From positions 248,001 through 312,000 of the forward strand of contig NZ_CABPSJ010000005.1 of assembly GCF_902459745.1 (NCBI RefSeq): 64,000 bases of DNA, in the 5' to 3' direction. The notes under the pieces were generated by a model that worked only from the letters and a program-made list of their open reading frames with translations, was not told where the DNA came from and made no database searches. The position numbers and the translations under genes were made by a program. This DNA comes from Pandoraea communis (GTDB lineage: Bacteria > Pseudomonadota > Gammaproteobacteria > Burkholderiales > Burkholderiaceae). This document shows, in pieces, positions 52,770-62,129 of this stretch; position 1 is the stretch's first letter; each line of letters opens with the position of its first letter.

Positions 52770-52817
52770 GATTGCGACGCCATGCTGTTGGGGTTATCGG
52801 TCGCGGGAGGCTCAGTT

Positions 52818-52864
52818 ATGCCCCCCCCAAAATGCCCCAGATTGGTCGAGATTAGGGGGGGCAT
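52818..52864. repeat. C-tract / G-tract inverted repeat
   Basis: ATGCCCCCCC (52818-52827, in an 8-C run) pairs with GGGGGGGCAT (52855-52864) across 27 bases, between the integrase remnant and the tRNA. Confidence 0.6.
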
Positions 52865-52888
52865 TGCATTGGCACCTCGCGAGAAAAC

Positions 52889-52924
52889 AAAAAACCCGCA
52901 AAGCTAATGCTTATGCGGGTTTTT
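52889..52924 (-). terminator. Terminator of tRNA-Thr
   Basis: On the minus strand AAAACCCGCA pairs with TGCGGGTTTT around a loop with an inner AAGC/GCTT stem, followed by TTTT. It lies 33 bases past the tRNA 3' end. Confidence 0.8.
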
Positions 52925-52956
52925 AGGACTTCGTCATACCCAACGATTTAAGTCGC

Positions 52957-53032
52957 TGGTGCCGGAGAGAGGAATCGAACCCCCGACCTTCTCATTACGA
53001 ATGAGCTGCTCTACCGACTGAGCTACTCCGGC
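52957..53032 (-). tRNA. tRNA-Thr (anticodon CGT)
   Basis: 76 nt. Acceptor GCCGGAG pairs with CTCCGGC; D-arm GCTC...GAGC; anticodon loop TTCGTAA with anticodon CGT (reads ACG); T-arm GGGGG-TTCGAAT-CCCCT; discriminator A and an encoded CCA. A terminator follows. Its 3' end faces the decayed integrase, so it is the probable attachment site of the island. Confidence 0.93.
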
Positions 53033-53197
53033 GCTGCGAAGAAGTGAGATAATAGCAGATTTTCTACGTTTGTCACGACTTTTTTCAAAGATTTTTTGCT
53101 GTCTCTGCGTGAGTTACGCGTAAATCCTTGAAATTGCAGAAATCCTGCGCTTTCGTCGTCGCGACGTATTCACTGGCGCGACGACGTTCTTGTGACC

Positions 53198-54211
53198 TTA
53201 CTTCGCGCTGTCTTCTTTGTGATAGGCCGTCACACGGTCGACTTCGTTCTTCGAGCCGAGGAACACGGCCACCCGCTCGTGCAGCTTCTGCGGCTGGACA
53301 TCCAGAATGCGCTGCATGCCGTTCGTTGCCGCGCCGCCCGCCTGTTCCACCAGAAGGCTCATCGGGTTGGCTTCATACATGATGCGCAGCTTGCCCGGCT
53401 TGTCCGGATCGCGCTTGTCGGCCGGGTACATGAACACGCCGCCGCGCGTGAGAATGCGATGCACGTCCGCCACCATCGAGGCGATCCAGCGCATGTTGAA
53501 GTCCTTGCCGCGCACGCCTTCCTTGCCTTGCAGCAGTTCGCTGACGTAACGCTGCACCGGCGGATACCAATGCCGCTCATTCGACATGTTGATCGCGAAC
53601 TCCTTCGTGTCCTCCGGGATGCGCATGCCTTCCTGCGTGAGCACCCACGAACCCATTTCGCGATCGAGCGTGAAGCAGTTCACGCCATGCCCCGTCGTGA
53701 GCACCAGCACCGTTTGCGGACCATACACCGCATAACCGGCCGCGACCTGTTGCGTGCCCGGTTGCAGGAAGTCCTTCTCCGTGGGGTCCGTTACGCCTTC
53801 CGGGCAACGCAGTACCGAGAAGATCGTGCCGATCGACACATTCACGTCAATGTTCGACGAGCCGTCGAGCGGATCGAACATCAACAGATATTCGCCCTGC
53901 GGATAGCGGTTCGGAATGTGGAAGACGTCTTCCATTTCTTCCGACGCCATGGCCGCCAGATGGCCGCCCCATTCGTTCGCTTCGAGCATGATCTCGTTGG
54001 AGATCACGTCTAGCTTCTTCTGGACTTCCCCTTGCACGTTTTCACTGCCCGCGCTGCCCAGCACGCCACCCAGCGCCCCCTTGGACACAGCATGGCTGAT
54101 CGTCTTGCACGCGCGCGCAACAACTTCGATCAGCAGTCGCAGCTCGGCAGGAATGTTGTTGAACTCCCGCTGCTGTTCGATGAGATATTGGGTAAGGGTC
54201 TTGCGCCGCAT
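53198..54211 (-). CDS. fbp: Fructose-1,6-bisphosphatase class I
   Basis: 337 residues, family length. The signature [20 protein letters not shown] contains the metal-binding D-x-L-D-G-S-S, and an upstream Glu-Glu/Asp cluster is in [25 protein letters not shown]-type text near residue 240 ([20 protein letters not shown]) and QAGGAATNG near the C-terminus complete the family pattern. It removes phosphate 1 in gluconeogenesis. It is monocistronic; a GTCGTCGCG/CGCGACGAC hairpin at 53155-53185 lies just downstream as a possible terminator. Confidence 0.95.
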   Translation of the reverse strand: MRRKTLTQYLIEQQREFNNIPAELRLLIEVVARACKTISHAVSKGALGGVLGSAGSENVQGEVQKKLDVISNEIMLEANEWGGHLAAMASEEMEDVFHIPNRYPQGEYLLMFDPLDGSSNIDVNVSIGTIFSVLRCPEGVTDPTEKDFLQPGTQQVAAGYAVYGPQTVLVLTTGHGVNCFTLDREMGSWVLTQEGMRIPEDTKEFAINMSNERHWYPPVQRYVSELLQGKEGVRGKDFNMRWIASMVADVHRILTRGGVFMYPADKRDPDKPGKLRIMYEANPMSLLVEQAGGAATNGMQRILDVQPQKLHERVAVFLGSKNEVDRVTAYHKEDSAK

Positions 54212-54278
54212 GTGGGCCTCCGGGAAAGCAAAAAAAGCGTACCGATTCGATTTGGTCGCAATTTTACTCGTAAAGGCA

Positions 54279-54311
54279 CGCTGCCCCCGCGAAAAATCCT
54301 TGGGGGCAGCG
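54279..54311. terminator. Hairpin between pyrB and fbp
   Basis: CGCTGCCCCC pairs with GGGGGCAGCG across 13 bases. The stem is strong but lacks a T-run on the minus strand; it may end the pyrB transcript before the fbp promoter. Confidence 0.5.
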
Positions 54312-54363
54312 CAATTTCAGGGGTGGCTGAGGTAGGTCTCGGTGTTTTCCGAGACACAGCCGG

Positions 54364-55647
54364 TCAGTCGAGGCCGTCGAACAGCGCGTCATCCGGACCG
54401 ATGTGCGACGGTGCGCGCCAGGTGGCGTCGCGCATACTGTGCTGCACCTGCTTGTCCACGCCCAGCAGAATCGAGAAGATCGCCATGCGCACCGGAATGC
54501 CATTGTCCGTCTGGCGGAAGATGGCCAGTCGCGGGTCGTGGTTCAGATCCGTCGACAGATCGTTGGCGCCCGGCCGGCTGTCTCGCGGCAGCGGATGCAT
54601 GATGATCGTGCGCGCGTCGCAATACTGGTTGATGAGCGCTTCGTTGATCTGGAAGTCCGGCGTATAACCTTCGATGGCTTCGTCGGCAAAGCGCTCTTTT
54701 TGGATGCGCGTGGCGTAGACCACATCCGCACCGGCCAGATCGGCGAGCGAGTTGCTCTGCACGATCACATGACCGTTCTGCGAGATCTGGTCGAGAATGT
54801 ACGTCGGCATTTCCAGCGACGGCGGCGAGATCAGCGTGAACTTCAGGCCGCGATACAGCGCCAGCAACTTGATGAGCGAGTGCACCGTGCGGCCGTAGCG
54901 CAGATCGCCGACCATCGCGACGTGGGCGCCGTCGACCAGTTTGCCCAGCCGGGAGAACTCGCGGCCGATGGTGTACAGGTCGAGAATTGCCTGGCTCGGG
55001 TGCTCACCCGGACCGTCGCCGCCGTTGATGACGGGAATGTTCGTGGCGCGCGCGAATTCCGCGACAGAGCCCTTTTCCGGGTGACGCACGACGAGCGCGT
55101 CGACGTAACCGCTCATGACACGGCTCGTGTCGTAGATCGATTCGCCCTTGGCCATCGACGAGAACGTGAAGCCAGTGGTGTCGCACACCGAGCCGCCGAG
55201 ACGGCAGAAGGCGGCGCCGAAGCTCACACGGGTTCGGGTGCTGGCTTCGAAGAACAGATTGCCGAGCACGGCACCTTCGAGCACGCGCGAGATCTTCTGG
55301 CGGCGCGCAATCGGTTGCATGATATCGGCGACGTGGAACAGCTCTTCGAGCGAGTCGCGTGAGAACTGGTCGACCGAGATCAGATGCGGCTTGCCGTCGA
55401 GGCCCATGCGTTCACGCAAGGGTTTGTGTGCGCTTTGCGTAGATTCTGCGGACGGTGCTTCGCGGCCGAGGATTTCGCCGACGAATTTCTCCACGATGCT
55501 CGGCATCGTGCGATATTCGCTCGAATCCTCAGGCAACAGCCAGGTGTCAAGGGCGCGCCGGCGAACGCCGATGCGCTCGGCGAAGCTGTCGCGGGTCATG
55601 TTCAGGCGGCGCATCGCGTCGCGCAGGAATGTCTGCTGTGCACTCAT
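54364..55647 (-). CDS. pyrB: Aspartate carbamoyltransferase with N-terminal helix-turn-helix
   Basis: 427 residues from ATG 55647. The catalytic part (from about 90) has the carbamoyl-phosphate motif FFEASTRTRVSFGAAF, HPSQAILDLYTIG and MHPLPRDSR. E. coli PyrB is only about 310 residues; here the first ~75 carry an XRE-like helix-turn-helix (LNMTRDSFAERIGVRRRALD-TWLLPEDSSEYR). It catalyses the committed step of pyrimidine synthesis. I recall similar long forms in Burkholderiaceae. No pyrI is nearby. It is divergent from the LysR gene at 55783. Confidence 0.92.
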   Translation of the reverse strand: MSAQQTFLRDAMRRLNMTRDSFAERIGVRRRALDTWLLPEDSSEYRTMPSIVEKFVGEILGREAPSAESTQSAHKPLRERMGLDGKPHLISVDQFSRDSLEELFHVADIMQPIARRQKISRVLEGAVLGNLFFEASTRTRVSFGAAFCRLGGSVCDTTGFTFSSMAKGESIYDTSRVMSGYVDALVVRHPEKGSVAEFARATNIPVINGGDGPGEHPSQAILDLYTIGREFSRLGKLVDGAHVAMVGDLRYGRTVHSLIKLLALYRGLKFTLISPPSLEMPTYILDQISQNGHVIVQSNSLADLAGADVVYATRIQKERFADEAIEGYTPDFQINEALINQYCDARTIIMHPLPRDSRPGANDLSTDLNHDPRLAIFRQTDNGIPVRMAIFSILLGVDKQVQHSMRDATWRAPSHIGPDDALFDGLD

Positions 55648-55782
55648 GGTCGGGTCGGCAGGGCTGTGTACGCGATGCGTATAATAGGCGTCGATTCGCT
55701 GTTTGTCCAGCAAAAGACGTGCCCCGCGTGGGGCCGCGCCAGCCGGGCGTTTCCGGCATTTCCGGTGTATTGCCGTACGGGT

Positions 55783-56688
55783 ATGGAAAACCTTCTCCGC
55801 AAGCTAGATCTCACGTCTTTGCGCCTTTTCGTGGCCGTGTGCCAGGAGCGGAGCATGGCGCGTGCCGCCGAGCGTGAATTCATCGCGCCCTCGGCCATCA
55901 GCCGGCGCATTGCCGACATCGAGGCGATCGTCGGACTCCCCCTCATTCAGCGTCATCAGCGCGGTATTACCGTTACGCCGGTCGGCGAGACGGTGCGTCG
56001 CTATGCCGAGCGCATTCTCGGCACCATCGAATCGTTGGGCGCAGAGCTGTCTCAGTTCCACGAAGGCGCGCGCGGCAGCGTGCGCATCGCGGCGAACCTG
56101 TCGGCCATTGTCCAGTTCCTGCCGGAGGATCTCGCCGCCTTTGGCCGCGTGTTTTCCGCCGTGGACGTTGAACTCGACGAACAGCACAGCAACGAAGTGC
56201 TGCAGCGCGTGAGCGAGCGAGCGGTGGATGTGGGGATCTGTAACGCCGTCGAGGGGATCGAGGCCTTCACAATGGTGCCGTACCGGCGCGACCGGCTCGC
56301 CGTAATTCTGCCCGTCGGTCATCCGCTGGCGGCGCGCACGGGCGAGATTCCGTTCTCGGCATGTGCCGGCGAGACGCTGGTGGGCCTTCAGGGGAACAGC
56401 GCGCTTACGCAGTTGCTGCGCCAGCAGGCGAGTGCGGTGGGGGCGTCGCTGCGGATCAAGATTCGCGTGTCCAGTCTCGACGCTCTGTGCCGCATGGCGC
56501 ACGCGGGCCTCGGCATTGCCATCGCGCCCGAGCAAGTCGGCCAGTTATATGTGGGCAAGCTCGACGTGGTTGTGCGCCCGCTGACGGACGAATGGGCGCA
56601 TCGTCAGCTCTGGCTCGTGTTCCCGTCACGTGAGCAATTGAGCGCCACGGCGTCGGCCGTCGTGAATTTCCTCGCGCAGAAGGAATGA
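55783..56688 (+). CDS. LysR-family transcriptional regulator
   Basis: 301 residues from ATG 55783. The helix-turn-helix covers residues ~8-65 (VCQERSMARAAEREFIAPSA then ISRRIADIEAIVGLPLIQRH), then an effector-binding domain (HEGARGSVRIAANLSAIVQF onward). Divergent from pyrB, with about 135 bases between starts. Its N-terminus resembles LysR regulators of dicarboxylate or tricarballylate metabolism, and the nearby aconitase-family and MFS genes (57685, 59983) are plausible targets. That link is conjectural. Confidence 0.88.
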   Translation: MENLLRKLDLTSLRLFVAVCQERSMARAAEREFIAPSAISRRIADIEAIVGLPLIQRHQRGITVTPVGETVRRYAERILGTIESLGAELSQFHEGARGSVRIAANLSAIVQFLPEDLAAFGRVFSAVDVELDEQHSNEVLQRVSERAVDVGICNAVEGIEAFTMVPYRRDRLAVILPVGHPLAARTGEIPFSACAGETLVGLQGNSALTQLLRQQASAVGASLRIKIRVSSLDALCRMAHAGLGIAIAPEQVGQLYVGKLDVVVRPLTDEWAHRQLWLVFPSREQLSATASAVVNFLAQKE

Positions 56689-56795
56689 CCCGGCGATGAA
56701 ATGCCCGGTTCGCCTACCTGCGACCTGCCGCTCCCCGAAAAAAAAGCTGCCCGATACTCGAGGAGCGGCAAGGCGTTGCCGTTAGCGGCACCGCT

Positions 56796-56999
56796 TCAAA
56801 CGCGTGGCACGAGCGATCTGATGCGTGCAGCGAACGCCTCGGGATCGGCCAGTTTGATCACGTCATCCGGTACGTCGACGATGTGTGCCTGCTGATCGGG
56901 GCCGGCAGCGATCCCGGCCACTTGCCCGCGTATGCCGCCGTCACTTTGCTGCGCGGCGACAAGCTCACCTTGCTTGTTGACGATGACGATCATTTTCAT
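56796..56999 (-). CDS. Small protein of unknown function (67 aa)
   Basis: Starts MKMIVIVNKQGELVAAQQ and ends ARIRSLVPRV. A GGGGGGGT tract lies just upstream of the ATG, and the start overlaps the stop of the 87-aa gene by 4 bases (ATGA). Looks like a compact beta-strand/helix protein with a valine-rich first strand. No family recognised. Confidence 0.6.
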   Translation of the reverse strand: MKMIVIVNKQGELVAAQQSDGGIRGQVAGIAAGPDQQAHIVDVPDDVIKLADPEAFAARIRSLVPRV

Positions 57000-57259
57000 A
57001 CCACCCCCCCACCTTGCAAGTTATGCCAGGCACCGCCCGGCCCAAGATTCGTGATAGTGACGTAGTACGTCGTATGGCCGTTGTTGTCCTTCTCCTTGCG
57101 CTGATTGTCGGCGCGATGAACACCCCCGGAATTCGGCGTTTTGACATCGGCGCTTGCAAATTGCGTGCCGAAGTCTTCACCGCCGCTGCGGACATACCAC
57201 CAGTAGGCAGACTGGTTGGGGTTTAGGAAGGTCAGCGGTCCTACATTGTTGAACGCCAT
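56996..57259 (-). CDS. Small protein of unknown function (87 aa)
   Basis: ATG 57259 has AGGAGAA 5-11 bases upstream, a clear ribosome site. The protein (MAFNNVGPLTFLNPNQSAYW...; later HTTYYVTITNLGPGGAWHNL) is Asn/Gly/Trp-rich with a beta-strand pattern and no signal peptide. It looks like a small sandwich or lectin-like fold, but I recognise no family. It is coupled to the 67-aa gene and preceded by a related-looking 79-aa ORF. Confidence 0.65.
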   Translation of the reverse strand: MAFNNVGPLTFLNPNQSAYWWYVRSGGEDFGTQFASADVKTPNSGGVHRADNQRKEKDNNGHTTYYVTITNLGPGGAWHNLQGGGVV

Positions 57260-57294
57260 GGCACTTCTCCTCTGAAAATGACGCGCAATCGCTG

Positions 57295-57534
57295 CTAGCG
57301 GGCCGCGTACGCGCCAAGATGGAAGCAACCACGCACGCAATACGAACCTGTGACCCCCGTGGTCGGTGGGTGGTCCGCATGTCGCACGTACGTCATCGGT
57401 ATGCAATTGCCCTCACCAGTGACGTCCTTGCAATTTAGTTGTCCCAACGTGCCCTGTTGCGGAGCGTATGGCCGTCTCCCGGTGGCATACGCATCCGCGC
57501 GATTTGTAACACTGATATTTCGGAATTTTCCCAA
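57295..57534 (-). CDS. Possible small protein (79 aa, TTG start)
   Basis: The ORF reads MGKFRNISVTNRADAYATGR... with three Cys, and many Gly and Tyr. Only TTG codons are available as start and no ribosome site is visible, so it may be truncated. It lies 35 bases upstream of the 87-aa gene on the same strand. Composition looks protein-like rather than antisense. Confidence 0.4.
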   Translation of the reverse strand: MGKFRNISVTNRADAYATGRRPYAPQQGTLGQLNCKDVTGEGNCIPMTYVRHADHPPTTGVTGSYCVRGCFHLGAYAAR

Positions 57535-57684
57535 AGTACGTTGGGTGCGTTAGATCGGGGCGTACGACAGGCAGGCGTGGATCAGGTCGCCGCAGACATC
57601 GCAATCTGTCACGGCGACCTTGCTCAGACGGCACGACGGGGCGGGGTGTCCACGGCTATGCTTTTCGCGAGGAGGTTCCCTCGC

Positions 57685-59649
57685 ATGGAAGACACCATTC
57701 GTTTCGACGGCCGCATGTTGTTCCTGTCCGAAGACCCGGCCATCGTGCGCCGTCAGTTGGCAGGCGAGCCCGTCACCCGCGCCGAGGCCGGCGCGTTGCG
57801 CGATAACGTTTCGACTGACGAAATCACGCCCGTCACCGTCATGCTCACCTACGACGAGCGGCTCGGGCGCTATCCCTACGTCGGTTTCAAAGCGGGAAAC
57901 GAAACGCCTATCGGCGAGCACGACGTGCGGCGTGGCGGTTTTCAGATCACGGTGGCAGGCAAGCGCTACGGCAAAGGGTCGTCGCGCGAGTCGAGCCCGC
58001 TCGCGGAACTCTCTGCCGGCATCCGCCTGATCGTCGCCGAGAGCTTCGAGCGCATCTATCAGCAGAACTGCGACAACATCGGCATTCTGACGACCACCGA
58101 CTTCGGCGTGCTCGGGCGCATTCAAGCCGGGGAAGCCATCCCGATCACGGAATTCCTCAAGGGACGCGACGCCCTCACGCAGCAAATCATCCGCAGCGGC
58201 GGTCTGCTCGCGTTCAGCAAGTTCGCCGATTGGCCTGCGCCCGTGGCGCAAGCCGGCGTGTCGAATGCCACCGGCACGCCGCCGCGCACGCTGGTCGAGA
58301 AGATCATGGCGCGGCGCCTGCATCCGGCGACGCCCGGCGTCGAGCACGGCGATGGCGTGTTCGTGCGCGTCGACTGGCGCTTCTCGCACGATTACTTCAC
58401 GGGCATGTGCGCGCATCTGATGCATTGCGCGTTTGGCGAACCGGCGGCGCTGTACGACCCGGCGCGCATCATCGCGTTTCAGGATCATCTGGTGCTCGCC
58501 GCGCAGAGCCACCCGCACGTCTCGCAGGGGTTGCTGCCCGGTGTGGCTCATCTGACGACCGGACATCGCGATTTCGTGTCGCGTTATCCTGTGCTCGCCC
58601 ACGGCGAACTGGCGACGGACGACGAGGGTGCGGACGGCATCTGCCACGCGCTGATGGCCGAACGTTACGCGTTGCCAGGGCAAATCGTGATAGGCACCGA
58701 CTCGCACACGCCGCACGCGGGCGCACTCGGTTGCCTGGCGTTCGGCGCAGGCGCGACCGACATCGCAAACAGTTGGGTGACCGGCTATGTCCGCTGCAAG
58801 GTGCCGCAGACATTGCGCATCGAGATCGAGGGGGCGCTCGCCCCCGGCGTGACGGCCAAGGACGTCGTGCTCCACCTGCTGCGGCTCGACACGATTCGCC
58901 GGGGCGACGCCATCGGCCTCGTCTTCGAATATGCGGGCAGCGCGGTGCGGGCGATGTCGGTCGACGAACGCGCAACGCTCACCAACATGGTCGCCGAACT
59001 CGGTGGCTTCACCGGCATCGTGGCGCCGGACGAGAAAACCGTGGCGTTCCTGAAGACGCGCCGCGGTGTCGACTTCGTCGTCGAACCCTGGATGACGAGC
59101 GACGAGGGGGCGCATTATCGCGACGTGATCCGCATCGATGCGGGCTCGCTCACACCGATGCTGGCGCGCCCCGGCGACCCTGGCAACGGCGTGGCGCTTG
59201 CAGACCTGGCGTGTCCCGTCGCCATCGATATCGCCTATGGCGGCTCATGCACCGCGGGCAAACGCGATGACTTCGACGCCTATCACGACGTGCTTGCCTG
59301 GGGCGTTGCGCACGGCCTGCGCGTCGCGCAGGGCCGCTCGCTGTTCTTGCAGTTCGGCACGATGGATGTGCGTGCCTATTGTGAAGAGAAGGGTTATCTC
59401 GAGACGTTCGAAGCGGCGGGCGCGACACTCGTCATGCCGGGCTGCGGCGCGTGCGCGAACTGCGGGCCGGGCCAGTCGACGTCAGCCGAACAGGTCACGA
59501 TCAGTGCGATTAACCGCAATTTCCCCGGACGTTCCGGGCCGGGCAGCGTGTGGCTCGCGAGTCCGTACACAGTGGCCGCGAGCGCACTGGCGGGGCGCAT
59601 CGCCGGCTTTGACGAGTTACGCGCGTCTGTCGCGGCCGGGGGGCGGTAA
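57685..59649 (+). CDS. Aconitase-family hydro-lyase with N-terminal swivel domain
   Basis: 654 residues from ATG 57685 with GAGGAGG upstream. The swivel (LeuD/AcnB domain 4-like) domain is first: STDEITPVTVML, GKRYGKGSSRESSPLAELSA (RGSSRE-type), IGILTTTDFG. The catalytic domain follows (about 205-654): GTDSHTPHAGALGCLAFGAG, then the [4Fe-4S] cysteines in GGSCTAGKR and MPGCGACANCGPGQS. Aconitase A and IPM isomerases have the swivel last; AcnB has it before the catalytic part but after a HEAT domain, absent here. Substrate could be citrate-like, homocitrate or another 2-hydroxy acid. Confidence 0.88.
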   Translation: MEDTIRFDGRMLFLSEDPAIVRRQLAGEPVTRAEAGALRDNVSTDEITPVTVMLTYDERLGRYPYVGFKAGNETPIGEHDVRRGGFQITVAGKRYGKGSSRESSPLAELSAGIRLIVAESFERIYQQNCDNIGILTTTDFGVLGRIQAGEAIPITEFLKGRDALTQQIIRSGGLLAFSKFADWPAPVAQAGVSNATGTPPRTLVEKIMARRLHPATPGVEHGDGVFVRVDWRFSHDYFTGMCAHLMHCAFGEPAALYDPARIIAFQDHLVLAAQSHPHVSQGLLPGVAHLTTGHRDFVSRYPVLAHGELATDDEGADGICHALMAERYALPGQIVIGTDSHTPHAGALGCLAFGAGATDIANSWVTGYVRCKVPQTLRIEIEGALAPGVTAKDVVLHLLRLDTIRRGDAIGLVFEYAGSAVRAMSVDERATLTNMVAELGGFTGIVAPDEKTVAFLKTRRGVDFVVEPWMTSDEGAHYRDVIRIDAGSLTPMLARPGDPGNGVALADLACPVAIDIAYGGSCTAGKRDDFDAYHDVLAWGVAHGLRVAQGRSLFLQFGTMDVRAYCEEKGYLETFEAAGATLVMPGCGACANCGPGQSTSAEQVTISAINRNFPGRSGPGSVWLASPYTVAASALAGRIAGFDELRASVAAGGR

Positions 59650-59982
59650 TTCGCGGACTCGCCGGGGTTGGCGGGCAATGTTCGCGGGAAATGGAGATGC
59701 CGGCAGGCGCAAGCTGTGCGGCGCGTCATGCTGTGGTGCACACGTTTCGCAGTGGCGCCGTGCCGTCATTGATGAATATCGCAATTTCTCGTAGTGCGTG
59801 GCAAAGGTGGCAGGTGCGGCGCCATTCGTGGCACAATTTCGGCCCCGAGCCTGTCGATTCATGGTGTACCCGGCGTATCCCGCCACCGCTGGCAAATGCA
59901 TGGCAAATGCTGGCAGGTGGTTTGAGAGACGTCGGCAAATGACCAGTTCGGCCATGACCGAACCGGCCCGGAGACGATTTCC
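59650..59982. other. Intergenic region between aconitase-family and MFS genes
   Basis: About 330 bases. It includes the MFS promoter region, but I see no clear -35/-10 pair, terminator hairpin with a T-run, or conserved RNA. Confidence 0.4.
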
Positions 59983-61431
59983 ATGCCATCCCCCGACGTT
60001 TCAATGCCTTCCATGCCTTCCCCAAGTCAGGCCACCCAGGCCCGCGCTGCGGCAACCCGCCTGAGCGCCGGCGACATTTCCGCCCGTCTCGACCGATTGC
60101 CGCCAACCCGCACTGTCTGGAAACTGGTCGTACTCCTTAGTCTCGGCTTCTTCTTCGAACTCTACGATCTGCTCTACACGGGATATATCGCACCGGGGCT
60201 GGTGAAGAGCGGCATTCTGACGCCAACGACGCCGGGCCTGTTCGGCACGACCGGTGTGGCGAGCTTCATTGCGGCGTTGTTCGCCGGGCTGTTCGTCGGC
60301 ACCATCGCTTGCGGCTTTCTTGCTGACCGGTTCGGCCGCCGTGCCGTGTTCACCGGCTCGTTGCTCTGGTACACGGTGGCGAACGTCATCATGGCGTTTC
60401 AGGAGACGGCCACGGGCGTGAACTTCTGGCGCTTCGTGGTGGGGCTCGGCATCGGCGTGGAGCTGGTGACGATCGGCACCTATATCGCCGAACTCGTGCC
60501 CAAACAGATTCGCGGCCGGGCGTTTGCGTGTGAGCAGGCGGTCGGTTTCACCGCCGTGCCGGTCGTCGCATTGCTTGCCTACTGGCTTGTGCCGCGCGAA
60601 TTCCTCGGTCTGGAGGGCTGGCGCTGGGTGGTGCTCATTGGCGCGCATGGCGCAGTGTTCGTCTGGTGGATTCGCCGCGCACTCCCTGAGAGTCCGCGCT
60701 GGCTCGCCCAGAAGGGGCGTCTCGACGAGGCGGATCGTGTGCTGCGCGAACTGGAGGCGAAGGTTGCGCGCGAATACGGCAAACCGCTGCCGCCGCCGGG
60801 TGAGCCGGAGCCGTTGGTGCCGAAGCGTGCGTTTCGCGAGATGTGGGTGCCGCCATATCGCAAGCGCGCGATCATGATGATTCTGTTCAACGTCTTCCAG
60901 ACGGTCGGCTTCTATGGCTTCGCCAACTGGGTGCCGACGCTGCTCATCAAGCAGGGCGTTACCGTGACCACGAGCCTCGCCTACTCCAGTGTGATCGCGC
61001 TCGCGGCGCCCGTCGGCCCGCTCATCGGTCTGTGGATGGCCGACAAGGTCGAGCGCAAGCACGCTATCGTGTGGACAGCCGGTGTCGGTATCGTGTGCGG
61101 GCTGGTGTTCTCGCAGGTCACGTCGTCGTTCCTGCTCGTCGCCATGGGCATTGGCCTTACCCTCGCGAACAACATCATGTCGTACAGCTATCACGCGTAT
61201 CAGACAGAGCTGTTCCCCACCGGCATTCGGGCACGCGCCGTCGGTTTCGTCTATTCGTGGAGTCGTTTCTCGGCGATCTTCACGGCGTTCCTGATCGCGT
61301 CGGTGCTGCGCAATTTCGGGGTGACCGGCGTGTTCGCATTCATCTCGTGCGCCATGCTGGTCGTCATGCTCGCCATTGGCCTGATGGGCCCGCGCACGCG
61401 TGACATCGCGCTGGAGAAGATCTCGCAGTAA
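59983..61431 (+). CDS. MFS transporter (metabolite:H+ symporter type)
   Basis: 482 residues, 12 predicted helices in two halves separated by a cytoplasmic loop near 245-285 ([18 protein letters not shown]). The MFS signature appears as [20 protein letters not shown] in loop 2-3, and [16 protein letters not shown] in helix 1 is typical of the sugar/organic acid:H+ families. It follows the aconitase-family gene and may import the acid that enzyme acts on. The N-terminus has a repeated Met/Pro/Ser stretch ([15 protein letters not shown]) so several in-frame ATGs could be the true start. Confidence 0.9.
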   Translation: MPSPDVSMPSMPSPSQATQARAAATRLSAGDISARLDRLPPTRTVWKLVVLLSLGFFFELYDLLYTGYIAPGLVKSGILTPTTPGLFGTTGVASFIAALFAGLFVGTIACGFLADRFGRRAVFTGSLLWYTVANVIMAFQETATGVNFWRFVVGLGIGVELVTIGTYIAELVPKQIRGRAFACEQAVGFTAVPVVALLAYWLVPREFLGLEGWRWVVLIGAHGAVFVWWIRRALPESPRWLAQKGRLDEADRVLRELEAKVAREYGKPLPPPGEPEPLVPKRAFREMWVPPYRKRAIMMILFNVFQTVGFYGFANWVPTLLIKQGVTVTTSLAYSSVIALAAPVGPLIGLWMADKVERKHAIVWTAGVGIVCGLVFSQVTSSFLLVAMGIGLTLANNIMSYSYHAYQTELFPTGIRARAVGFVYSWSRFSAIFTAFLIASVLRNFGVTGVFAFISCAMLVVMLAIGLMGPRTRDIALEKISQ

Positions 61432-61488
61432 GGCATAGGGCCGCGCGCCGGCGCGGTCATTCCCCGCGTTCTTCCGGAGACTCTGATC

Positions 61489-62082
61489 ATGACGGATCTG
61501 CAAACCGAAGCGGCCTACGAGGCCAACGCCGTTCGCTACAACGAGGACTGGCGCAACCAGCCGCCGCCGGACGACATGTACGCACTGCTGATGCGCCATT
61601 TCGTCACTGGCGGGCGCACGATCGATGTGGGCTGCGGCAACGGACGCGATGCCGCCTGGCTCGCGCAGCAAGGTTTCGATGTGATCGGCTACGACAGTTC
61701 GCCCGCACTTGTCGAACTGGCGCGTCAATCGTTCCCGTGGGTGACGTTTCACGTCGGCCGCCTCCCGGCACTGGAAGGCGTGACGGCGCAGTTCGATAAC
61801 GTGGTTTGCGAGACCGTGCTGATGCATCTGCCCGCAGACGAAGTGCCGCAGGCGGCCGACCGGCTCTGGACGCTCGTGCGTCCGGGGGGCGTGCTTTACG
61901 TCTCGTGGCGTGTCACCGAGGGTGACGATCTTCGCCATAAGGACGGGCGCCTCTACAGCGCTTTCTCGCCCGATGTGGTGCGCGCTGCCCTTCACGATGG
62001 CGTTGTCCTGCACGAGGAGGACGTGACCAGCGCCAGTTCCGGTAAGCGAGTGTGCCGCCTGATCGTGCGCCGCCCGGCCTGA
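61489..62082 (+). CDS. Class I SAM-dependent methyltransferase
   Basis: 197 residues; motif I is TIDVGCGNGRDAAWLAQQGF, motif II VIGYDSSPALVELA, and the later FDNVVCETVLMHLPADEVPQ-type sequence matches the ubiE/TehB-like fold. CGGAGAC 8-14 bases upstream of the start. It ends 47 bases before the convergent metR end. Substrate unknown; similar proteins methylate small molecules or tellurite. Possible co-transcription with the MFS gene (57-base gap). Confidence 0.85.
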   Translation: MTDLQTEAAYEANAVRYNEDWRNQPPPDDMYALLMRHFVTGGRTIDVGCGNGRDAAWLAQQGFDVIGYDSSPALVELARQSFPWVTFHVGRLPALEGVTAQFDNVVCETVLMHLPADEVPQAADRLWTLVRPGGVLYVSWRVTEGDDLRHKDGRLYSAFSPDVVRAALHDGVVLHEEDVTSASSGKRVCRLIVRRPA

Positions 62083-62129
62083 TACCGGGCATGGCCGTTG
62101 ACCGCACGATGCCCCGGGTCAGCCGGGTC

